Shown: positions 57,905 to 64,000 of the stretch, piece after piece
Layout: each line of letters opens with the position of its first letter
Numbering within the stretch: position 1 is the first letter of the stretch
Assembly: GCA_012729015.1 (NCBI GenBank)
Contig: JAAYDY010000052.1
Span: 1 to 64,000 of the forward strand
Direction of reading: 5' to 3'
From: Phycisphaerae bacterium
Lineage (GTDB): Bacteria > Planctomycetota > Phycisphaerae > FEN-1346 > JAACEH01
DNA length: 64,000 bases
Notes under the pieces: generated by a model
The model's database searches: none
What the model was told of the DNA's origin: nothing
Seen by the model: only the letters and a program-made list of their open reading frames with translations
Translations under genes and position numbers: made by a program

Positions 57905-59289
57905 GCAGCATTGCGGGAGTTGAATTGCCGGACTTTGGCAGCGAATCGAATCCGCCGCAGATTCTGTCGGCGACCTACCGCAGCCGGATGGCGGCCGCAG
58001 TGGAGCGAATGGCCCGTGCGGGCCTCGACGTGCTGGCGGTGTATGCCGATCGTGAGCACTCGGCCACTATGGCGTATCTGACGGGCATGGACCCCAGATT
58101 CGAGGAGGCTTTGCTGCTCATCGGCAAGGGCGGCAACGCCCTGCTGCTGGTAGGCAACGAGTGCGAAGGGTACGTGCCCGACGAGAAGCCGGCTCTGACC
58201 GTGGAACTGTTTCAGGACTTCAGCCTCATGGGACAACCGCGCGGCAGTTCGCGGCCGCTGCGGGCGATCCTGTCGGACTTCGGCGTCGGCCGCGATGTGC
58301 GCGTCGGCTGCGTGGGCTGGAAGTGCTATGATGTCGCCCTGACCGGCGCCCCGGACCGGGCCAGCGACCTTCCGAGCTATATCGTCGACGTGCTGCGCGA
58401 TCTGACCGGCAGCGCCGAGAACGTCACCAACGCCACGGACCTGTTCACGAATCCGGCGAACGGTCTGCGCGTGGTCGGGATCGAGCCGGAGCAGATTGCC
58501 GCCTTCGAGTACGCATCGATCCAGACCTCCACGAGCACGTTGGCGGCGATGCGCGCCCTGCGCGAGGGAGTCCGCGAGGACGAACTGGAGCGATGGCTGG
58601 TGACCCGGGGCCTGCCGCTGTCGTGCCACCGGATGATCTCGTTCGGCCGAAGCTCCCTGCGTGGGCTGTCCAGCCCGAGTGCGAATCGGGCCGCCCTGGG
58701 GGATGTCTACACGATCGGCTTCGGCGTGGCCGGGGCCCTGACGTCCCGGGCCGGTTTCATCGCGCGCGGGCCGGCGGATGTGTCCGAGGGCGTGCGCGAT
58801 CACTATGCCCGGTTCGCAGCCAACTACTTCGATGTGGTGTGTGCGTGGTACGGCGCTCTGCGCCTTGGCGTCACGGGCGGCGAGGTGTTCGCCGCCGTCG
58901 AGCGGGTCCGCGACGACAGCCTCTACCGACTGGCGGTGAACCCTGGCCACACGCTGCACCTGGACGAATGGGTACACTCGCCCTTCGCCGCCGGAAGCAC
59001 GGTGCCGCTGAACTCGGGGATGGCCCTCCAGATGGACATTATCCCGGTCTCCAAGGGACCGTTCTGCTATGCGAACGCCGAGGACGGCGTGGTTCTGGCT
59101 GACGCATCCCTTCGAGCCGCGCTGGCCCGCGATTACCCGGCATGTTGGCGGCGAATCCAGGCGCGACGCAGCTTCATGGACCAGACGCTGGGCATTCCTC
59201 TGGACGAGGCGGTACTGCCCCTGAGCAACATGCCGGCTTATCTTCCACCGTACGTCATGTCTCCGGAGCGCGTGTTTGTGAACAGGTAG
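57901..59289 (+). CDS. M24 (Xaa-Pro peptidase/creatinase) fold protein lacking metal ligands
   Basis: A 462-residue protein: an N-terminal creatinase-like domain (residues ~1-190, ADREHSATMAYLTGMDPRFE) and a C-terminal pita-bread domain. At the usual Asp positions it reads IGFG (first) and TSRAGF (second), so two metal-ligand Asp residues are gone. NPGHTLHLDEW and EDGVVL retain the His and late Glu. This is as in creatinase, which works without metal. A hydrolase or non-catalytic binding role is possible. It is coupled to the small membrane protein upstream. Confidence 0.7.
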   Translation: MSSIAGVELPDFGSESNPPQILSATYRSRMAAAVERMARAGLDVLAVYADREHSATMAYLTGMDPRFEEALLLIGKGGNALLLVGNECEGYVPDEKPALTVELFQDFSLMGQPRGSSRPLRAILSDFGVGRDVRVGCVGWKCYDVALTGAPDRASDLPSYIVDVLRDLTGSAENVTNATDLFTNPANGLRVVGIEPEQIAAFEYASIQTSTSTLAAMRALREGVREDELERWLVTRGLPLSCHRMISFGRSSLRGLSSPSANRAALGDVYTIGFGVAGALTSRAGFIARGPADVSEGVRDHYARFAANYFDVVCAWYGALRLGVTGGEVFAAVERVRDDSLYRLAVNPGHTLHLDEWVHSPFAAGSTVPLNSGMALQMDIIPVSKGPFCYANAEDGVVLADASLRAALARDYPACWRRIQARRSFMDQTLGIPLDEAVLPLSNMPAYLPPYVMSPERVFVNR

Positions 59290-59377
59290 GTGGCCGCCAA
59301 GGCCCGTGCTTCATGAGGGAGGAACGTCAGTCCAATCCAGGCCACGAGCCTTCTCTCTCATGGCAAGAAGGAGCCAG

Positions 59378-59551
59378 GTGGACATCGAACGGTCCGCAGC
59401 CATGTGGCGGGATGCATTCCGTCACATGGCTCCGTTTGTATCGGATCATCTCGCCAGCTTCGATCGGCCACAGGGGAGGCGATCCCAGCAGGTGCTCGGG
59501 GTCATCCGTTGCCGCCACATACCCGGGGAGCCTTGGCTGGACTTGACATGA
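59378..59551 (+). CDS. Possible 57-residue protein
   Basis: A GTG-initiated frame (VDIERSAAMWRDAFRHMAPF...) with AAGGAG 4 bases upstream. It ends 2 bases before the tRNA-Thr gene on the other strand. It has no known domain; the call rests on the ribosome binding site and codon use only. Confidence 0.3.
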   Translation: MDIERSAAMWRDAFRHMAPFVSDHLASFDRPQGRRSQQVLGVIRCRHIPGEPWLDLT

Positions 59552-59553
59552 AC

Positions 59554-59628
59554 TGGAGCCACCTGTGGGATTTGAACCCACAACCCCGGCTTTACGAAAG
59601 CCGTGCTCTACCGTTGAGCTAAGGTGGC
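59554..59628 (-). tRNA. tRNA-Thr (CGU)
   Basis: A 75-base gene with encoded CCA. GCCACCT pairs with AGGTGGC; the anticodon stem is CGGCT/AGCCG around TTCGTAA, giving anticodon CGU. The T-arm is GTGGGTTCAAATCCCAC. The discriminator base is T. Confidence 0.96.
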
Positions 59629-59662
59629 TCCTGTGTGTGCCGCAACTGATTGTCGGCCCGGC

Positions 59663-59690
59663 ATTATAATCAAAACCTTCGCCAAGGCAA
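59663..59690 (-). promoter_or_regulatory. Promoter for tRNA-Thr
   Basis: TTGCCT, 16-base spacer, and a perfect TATAAT on the minus strand, ~35 bases before the tRNA. Confidence 0.65.
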
Positions 59691-59741
59691 GCCCAAAGGA
59701 GACGCCAAAAGGAGACGCCAAGGGGCGGCGACACATTCCAG

Positions 59742-59771
59742 TTGACGCCGCCGCCGTACGTCGCCTATAGT
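59742..59771 (+). promoter_or_regulatory. Promoter for the TPR protein gene
   Basis: TTGACG, 18-base spacer, TATAGT, giving a leader of ~70 bases before the ATG. Confidence 0.55.
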
Positions 59772-59846
59772 ACGATAGAGCAGGGCAGTGCTTCCGCCGA
59801 GTGTCGATTGCGGCTCCGAACCCTTACCTTTCCGGCGCGACAGGCC

Positions 59847-61406
59847 ATGGCCAAACCACCCGCCTCACAAGTTCTGCTGACCGCGAAGGCCACTCTTGCT
59901 GATGCCTCGGGCGGACAGAAGCCGCAGAAAGTGCGGCCCCAGGTCACGCCGCACCACTTCTGGATTGCCGACGGGCTCGAAATGGCCGTCGCCGACATCG
60001 AGAGCGTTCAACTCGTCGATCCGCAGACCGTCGGTGTCCGCCGCATTGGCCGCGGCAAGGAGCTGATCCTGCGTTGCAGCAGCCCGGACGACGCACGGCA
60101 ACTGAAAGCCTGCCTCGTGTTCCATGCCCGCGAGACGCGCGGCGTGGCCACCGGCGCCCAGCAATGGACTCACCTGGTCGGCCCCCGATTCGACAAATTG
60201 GACGTCTCCGACAGCGCCGTGCCGATCGTCCCCCCCAAGCCCGAGGCCCTCGCCGGCGGCGACCGGATCGCCGGCGGTCGCCGGTGGGGCCCGGCAGTCG
60301 TCGCCGCGGTCGTGGTCGTCGCGGCGGTTGTCCTCTATGTCGTGGCGTTCCGCGGCCGCGACGCCGACTTCGCCGCCTTCCGGGCCGAGGGCGACAAGGC
60401 GTACGCCGCAGGCCAGTACGCCGAGGCCCTCGACCACTACCTCAAGGCCCAGGTCGGCATGGCCCACGATGCGGAGCTCTGCGGCCGAATCGGGCACGCG
60501 CGCATGCAGCTCGGACAACACGCCGAGGCCATCGGCTCTCTGGTCAAGGCCGTCAGCTTCGACGGAGGCAAGACCCCCGAGTACTCGCTCATGCTCGCCG
60601 ACGCTTACGACAAGACACGCCAGCCGGACCGCGCCCTGACCGTGCTGCGGAGCGCCCGCAACGCGTTTCCCGACCATGCCGCGGTGGCCTTTGCCCTGGC
60701 CTCCGCCCTCGGTCGCCGCGGCGACGCTCAGGCCGCCCTCCGACTCTCCGAGGAGGTCCGACGCCTCCAGCCCGACAACGTGGAGAACCAGCGGCTCTAT
60801 GCCTCGCTCCTGGAGAAGTCGCGACGATACGACCGCGCGGCCGACGTCTACCTGGCCATGGCCCGGTCCGCCCCGACCTATGACCTCTACGTCAAGGCGA
60901 TGAAGGCCGCCGCCAGGAGCGGCGACATGACCCGTTGCGAGTCCATTCTGCGGGAGGCGCGCCGAGCCCTCCCGGGCCACGCCCAGCTCGCCCGCAGCGA
61001 CACGGATATCCTGGTCGGACTGGGACTCGTCCGGGCGCCCGCTCCGCCGCAACGCGAGCCTGAACCGGAACCGATGCCCGAGCCCGTGGAGCCCGTCCAG
61101 ACCGACGCGCCGTCGCAGCCCCAGGCCGAGCCCAACGGCCAGCCGGCCGCCCACGAGCAGCCCGAGGCCTCATCCACGAGCGAAACCGAGCCGGAGGCCG
61201 ACGTGCCCTCGGGCGGCACGACCCGCACCGCGCTGCCCCCGCCGCCGGAGCCGCAACCCGAGTCGCCCCCTACGGCGGATCGCGAGCCGGAGTCGTCGCC
61301 CGAGCTTCCGGTGCAGCCGGAACCCGTGCCGCCGGTGGCTCCGGAATCGCCCGAGACCGCCGCGCCCGACGACGAGTCGCCTCATGCCGAGCCCCCCGCG
61401 CCGTGA
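59847..61406 (+). CDS. TPR-repeat single-pass membrane protein
   Basis: A 519-residue protein. Residues ~1-130 are a soluble beta domain (TPHHFWIADGLEMAVADIESVQLV); ~148-168 is the one membrane helix (AVVAAVVVVAAVVLYVVAF); ~170-390 hold about five tetratricopeptide-like repeats (AAGQYAEALDHYLKAQ, LGQHAEAIGSLVKAV); the tail (390-519) is a disordered Pro/Glu-rich stretch. It is probably a scaffold at the inner membrane. ATG 59847 follows the promoter; an upstream in-frame start would lie within that promoter. Confidence 0.7.
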   Translation: MAKPPASQVLLTAKATLADASGGQKPQKVRPQVTPHHFWIADGLEMAVADIESVQLVDPQTVGVRRIGRGKELILRCSSPDDARQLKACLVFHARETRGVATGAQQWTHLVGPRFDKLDVSDSAVPIVPPKPEALAGGDRIAGGRRWGPAVVAAVVVVAAVVLYVVAFRGRDADFAAFRAEGDKAYAAGQYAEALDHYLKAQVGMAHDAELCGRIGHARMQLGQHAEAIGSLVKAVSFDGGKTPEYSLMLADAYDKTRQPDRALTVLRSARNAFPDHAAVAFALASALGRRGDAQAALRLSEEVRRLQPDNVENQRLYASLLEKSRRYDRAADVYLAMARSAPTYDLYVKAMKAAARSGDMTRCESILREARRALPGHAQLARSDTDILVGLGLVRAPAPPQREPEPEPMPEPVEPVQTDAPSQPQAEPNGQPAAHEQPEASSTSETEPEADVPSGGTTRTALPPPPEPQPESPPTADREPESSPELPVQPEPVPPVAPESPETAAPDDESPHAEPPAP

Positions 61407-61434
61407 CGCCGCGGACGGATTCCCGTCAAATACC

Positions 61435-61463
61435 TTGCGTGCTCCGGCGGCGGCGCGTAGAAT
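61435..61463 (+). promoter_or_regulatory. Promoter for purD
   Basis: TTGCGT, 17-base spacer, TAGAAT, giving a leader of ~37 bases. Confidence 0.6.
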
Positions 61464-61506
61464 CCGTGCGCTCAAGGGTTCACCACACGCATGAGGAGTC
61501 AGACCA

Positions 61507-62781
61507 ATGAGGATTCTCATCATCGGGTCGGGCGGTCGCGAGCACGCCCTGGCCTGGAAGATAGCCCAGTCGCCGCGCGTGAAGAAGATCTTCGCCGCTC
61601 CCGGCAATCCCGGCACTGCCCAGTTCGCTCAGAACGTGCCCATGGCGGCCGACGACGTGAAGTCGCTGATCGAGTTCGCCCGCAGGGAGAAGATCGACCT
61701 GACGGTGGTGGGGCCCGAGCGGCCGCTCATTGCCGGCATCGTCGATGCGTTCCAGGAAGCCGGCCTGCGTATTTTCGGCCCGAATGCCGCCGCGGCGAGG
61801 CTCGAAGGGTCCAAGAGCTTCTGCAAGCAACTTCTGCGGCACCACGCCGTGCCGACCGCCGAGTACCGGTCGTTCAAGCGCGCCGTGGACGCCCGCAAGT
61901 TCATCGAGACACGCGACGAGGCCGTCGTCGTCAAGGCCTCCGGCGAAGCCCTTGGCAAGGGTGTTTTCGTCTGCGAGACCCATGAGCAGGCCTTCGACGC
62001 CGTCCAGCAGATCATGGTGGACCGTGTCTTCGGCGATGCCGGCAACGAGGTCGTGATCGAAGAGAAACTTACCGGCGAGGAAGCTTCGATCCTGGCCCTC
62101 GTTGACGGTCGCAACATCTACACCATGGAGTCCAGCCAGGACCACAAGGCTATCTTCGACGGCGACAAGGGGCCCAACACCGGCGGCATGGGAGCCTACA
62201 GCCCGGCCCCGGTCGTGACCGACGCGGTCATGTCGCAGATCGAACGCGACATCCTGGTGCCGACGGTTCACGCCATGAACCACGAGGGATGCCCCTACAG
62301 CGGGCTGCTTTATGCCGGCGTGATGCTGACGCCCGGCGGCCCCAAGGTGCTGGAATTCAACGTCCGTTTCGGCGATCCCGAGGCACAGCCGCTGATGATG
62401 AGGCTCAAGAGCGACATCATCGACGCCATGGAGGCCACCATCGACGGCCGCCTCGACGAGGTGACTCTCGAATGGTCCGAACAGGCCGCCGTGGGCGTCG
62501 TCATGGCCGCCGCCGGCTATCCCGGCGACTACCAGAAGGGCAAGGTCATCACCGGTCTTGACGACGCGGCCACCATGAACAATGTCATGGTCTTCCAGGC
62601 GGGCACCCGGGAGGTTGACGGCAGGATCGTCACCGCCGGGGGCCGCGTTCTCTGCGTGACCGCTGTGGGCCCGACCATCGCCGATGCCAAAATCCTGGCC
62701 TACGAGGCCGCCCAGAGAATCCGCTTCGAAGGCGCCCAGTACCGCACCGACATTGCGGACAAAGCGCTTCGCCGACGATAA
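61507..62781 (+). CDS. purD: Phosphoribosylamine-glycine ligase
   Basis: A 424-residue ATP-grasp enzyme, the second step of purine synthesis. MRILIIGSGGREHALAWK is the canonical start; VGPERPLIAGIVDAF, VVVKASGEALGKGVFVC and GANTGGMG-like GPNTGGMGAYSPAP are diagnostic, and EFNVRFGDPEAQ is the metal-binding motif. GAGGAG lies 8 bases before the ATG. The family normally has Lys then Ala-Gly-Leu-Ala; here the phosphate loop reads KASGEALGKG, a slight variant. Confidence 0.96.
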   Translation: MRILIIGSGGREHALAWKIAQSPRVKKIFAAPGNPGTAQFAQNVPMAADDVKSLIEFARREKIDLTVVGPERPLIAGIVDAFQEAGLRIFGPNAAAARLEGSKSFCKQLLRHHAVPTAEYRSFKRAVDARKFIETRDEAVVVKASGEALGKGVFVCETHEQAFDAVQQIMVDRVFGDAGNEVVIEEKLTGEEASILALVDGRNIYTMESSQDHKAIFDGDKGPNTGGMGAYSPAPVVTDAVMSQIERDILVPTVHAMNHEGCPYSGLLYAGVMLTPGGPKVLEFNVRFGDPEAQPLMMRLKSDIIDAMEATIDGRLDEVTLEWSEQAAVGVVMAAAGYPGDYQKGKVITGLDDAATMNNVMVFQAGTREVDGRIVTAGGRVLCVTAVGPTIADAKILAYEAAQRIRFEGAQYRTDIADKALRRR

Positions 62782-62805
62782 TGCAACGCGAAGCGGCAAC
62801 AGGGG

Positions 62806-62834
62806 TTGACCCCGTACGGGCCGAGTGTTATATT
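62806..62834 (+). promoter_or_regulatory. Promoter for the PilZ-domain gene
   Basis: TTGACC, 17-base spacer, TATATT, ~73 bases before the ATG. Confidence 0.65.
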
Positions 62835-62906
62835 CGGGGCCGAAGGGAGAGGGGCGACACAACTCTTGGTGCGTGCGGGGCCGGCCACGGCCCAAAGGAG
62901 CGCCGT

Positions 62907-63245
62907 ATGCCCGGAACGAATGTCAGCGACCGGCGGCAGTTCGACCGCATCGGAAAGTCCGTGCCGATCTGGTTCGGCGACGAAGCGGTCGAGGAAATCA
63001 AGGCACGAACTGTGAACATCTGTGATGGCGGCGTCCTGTGCCGCGTCCGCGACGACGAGGTCCCGTGGCACGTCGGCGATTTCGTCCGCACGCGGCTCAA
63101 CATCCCGCGCGAAACGCCCAACACCTATTTCCTCGAAACCATCGAAACCGATTGCCGCGTGATCCGCTTCGAAATCCCGCGCGACGGCGACGGCCACCTC
63201 GTGGCCCTGGCATTTCATCCTCGCGTAGACCTCGGCATGAAGTGA
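62907..63245 (+). CDS. PilZ-domain protein (candidate c-di-GMP receptor)
   Basis: A 112-residue single-domain protein. The N-terminal DRRQFDRIGK has Arg residues in the place of the RxxxR c-di-GMP motif, but the second motif, D/NxSxxG, reads NICDGG, so binding is uncertain. AAAGGAG is 6 bases before the ATG. A strong terminator follows at 63295. PilZ proteins control motility or exopolysaccharide; the partner is unknown. Confidence 0.72.
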   Translation: MPGTNVSDRRQFDRIGKSVPIWFGDEAVEEIKARTVNICDGGVLCRVRDDEVPWHVGDFVRTRLNIPRETPNTYFLETIETDCRVIRFEIPRDGDGHLVALAFHPRVDLGMK

Positions 63246-63294
63246 TGCCGACGCCGCCCGGCCGCCTCCGGCCGCGCTGTCCCTGAGAATACAA

Positions 63295-63330
63295 ACGACG
63301 CCCGAGCCTCGGCCCGGGCGTCGTCTTCTT
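63295..63330 (+). terminator. Intrinsic terminator of the PilZ gene
   Basis: ACGACGCCCG and CGGGCGTCGT (63295-63304, 63315-63324) form a 10-bp stem, followed by CTTCTT. Confidence 0.7.
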
Positions 63331-63351
63331 GTACCACACGCCGTATCGTGG

Positions 63352-63454
63352 CATGGGCATCCTGCCCATGCGTCCCACGGGCATCTTGCCCGTGGACGAA
63401 CTGCGTTTTGCAGGGCCAGGATGGCCCTGCGACTCACGGGCGGGATGCCCGTGA
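63352..63454. repeat. Array of four short palindromic hairpins
   Basis: Hairpins at 63352-63370, 63375-63395, 63410-63430 and 63434-63454, each with 8-9-bp arms and a 3-5-base loop. The core unit of the first two is GGGCATCYTGCCC (TCC and TCT loops); the last two carry the reverse orientation (GGA and GGGAT loops). A degenerate unit lies at 55829-55839. Confidence 0.65.
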
Positions 63455-63682
63455 CACGGTCAAAAGGCCTCGCAGTGTTGTACCATGGCTGCTTTGAAGC
63501 CACGCGGCTGAATGGGACTGTAGAAACACATCGGGTGGCCGCGCTCGCGTGCCCATGAAGAACGACCAACGACGAAGACGTCAGGTGCCATGGCCGCTTG
63601 ACGTAGTTTCCGAGCACCGTCGAGGATCGGCCATGACGAGCGGCTCACGAGTCGCCCCTGCCGTCGCCATCGCGACATCAAC

Positions 63683-64000
63683 TCACCCGAGCCGGTACTT
63701 CACCTGGCCGGCCACAATCGTCGCCACCGCGCGACCACGGACCTGCCACCCGTCGAACGGGCAGTTGCGGCTCTTGGACTCGAACCGCGCCGCATCGATC
63801 GTCCACGCCAGACCCGGATCGATCACCGTCACGTCCGCCACCGCGCCGACCGCGAGCGTACCGCGGTCCAGGCCAAGCACCCGCGCCGGCTTCAGCGACA
63901 TCGCCGCGATCAGTTCCGGCCACGTCAGCACGCCCGTGTCGATCAACTCCCGGATCACCACCGGCACGGTCGATTCCAGACCGATCACCCCGAACGGCGC
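63683..64000 (-). CDS. pyrC: Dihydroorotase, C-terminal part (runs off the window)
   Basis: At least 106 residues of the C terminus are present; the gene begins beyond the window. PFGVIGLESTVPVV, LKPARVLGLDRGTLAVGAVADVTVID and SKSRNCPFDGWQVRGRAVATIVAGQV match the barrel end and beta sandwich of type I dihydroorotases, which close carbamoyl-aspartate to dihydroorotate in pyrimidine synthesis. Its stop is TGA. An allantoinase or hydantoinase is less likely because of the NxPFDGW motif. Confidence 0.85.
   Translation of the reverse strand, partial: APFGVIGLESTVPVVIRELIDTGVLTWPELIAAMSLKPARVLGLDRGTLAVGAVADVTVIDPGLAWTIDAARFESKSRNCPFDGWQVRGRAVATIVAGQVKYRLG

Larger units (their letters stand above)
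63246..63682. other. Convergent spacer with terminator and hairpin array
   Basis: 437 bases: a terminator at 63295-63330, four hairpins at 63352-63454, and about 200 bases without a recognised feature apart from a fragment of the 8891-8909 repeat arm near 63612. Confidence 0.5.

Noticed and set aside
63352..63454. CRISPR array
   Set aside because: Units are palindromic, of unequal spacing and in two orientations, with no spacers of constant length and no cas genes.

Overview
The window is a GC-rich bacterial chromosome segment with dense, mostly short operons and no phage, plasmid, CRISPR or rRNA signature. A PEP-CTERM exported protein, large secreted glycoside-hydrolase-like proteins, a uroporphyrinogen-decarboxylase-like methyltransferase, multi-cysteine QueG-like iron-sulfur proteins and flavin/Etf modules together suggest an anaerobic or microaerobic Planctomycetota (Phycisphaerae-like) bacterium. 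That placement is inference; no rRNA gene is present to confirm it. GC content is high throughout and no compositional island stands out by eye.

Layout. 0.2-6 kb (minus): URO-D-like methyltransferase, a secreted protein, a family 2 glycosyltransferase, a zinc-ribbon-like protein, trpD and galK. 6.4-10.2 kb (plus): a TatD-like hydrolase, a phosphohexomutase with a cysteine-rich N-terminal extension, then a palindrome-rich spacer and a PHP-type hydrolase. 10.2-19.2 kb: a fused GlcD/GlcF-type FAD/FeS dehydrogenase, two adjacent PP-loop enzymes (ThiI-like and LarE), ComEC and a membrane glycosyltransferase. 19.3-26 kb (minus): two glycan-active candidates and RecQ. 26.2-31.8 kb (plus): riboflavin synthase, RlmN and a heterodimeric ABC exporter. 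31.9-38.3 kb (minus): nucleoside transporter, GNAT, methyltransferase, a candidate 36-residue basic protein gene, and an etfB-etfA-glcD operon resembling electron-confurcating lactate dehydrogenase. 38.6-45.3 kb (plus): pdxA, rsmA, guaB, guaA and a DUF457-like membrane protein, ending opposite a rubredoxin.

45.9-59.6 kb is the accessory part. It holds tRNA-Leu(UAA), an IclR regulator with a QueG-like FeS protein, a second glycoside-hydrolase-like secreted protein, an AraC regulator divergent from a double-length QueG-like protein, a GntR/LacI hybrid regulator, the PEP-CTERM protein, a metal-ligand-depleted M24 protein and tRNA-Thr(CGU). Three regulators of different families within 8.5 kb suggest inducible catabolism. 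59.8-64 kb: a TPR membrane protein, purD, a PilZ protein and the 3' end of a dihydroorotase gene.

Recurring signals. Sigma-70-like promoters (TTGACA-like, 16-18 bp spacer, TATAAT-like) are readable ahead of many genes, and several place the start codon at the predicted transcription start (leaderless). Short perfect palindromes occur in several intergenic spaces, three of which lie between convergent genes. The two most unusual items are the promoter-small ORF-terminator unit at 34.75-34.96 kb and the QueG-like family around 46-54 kb.
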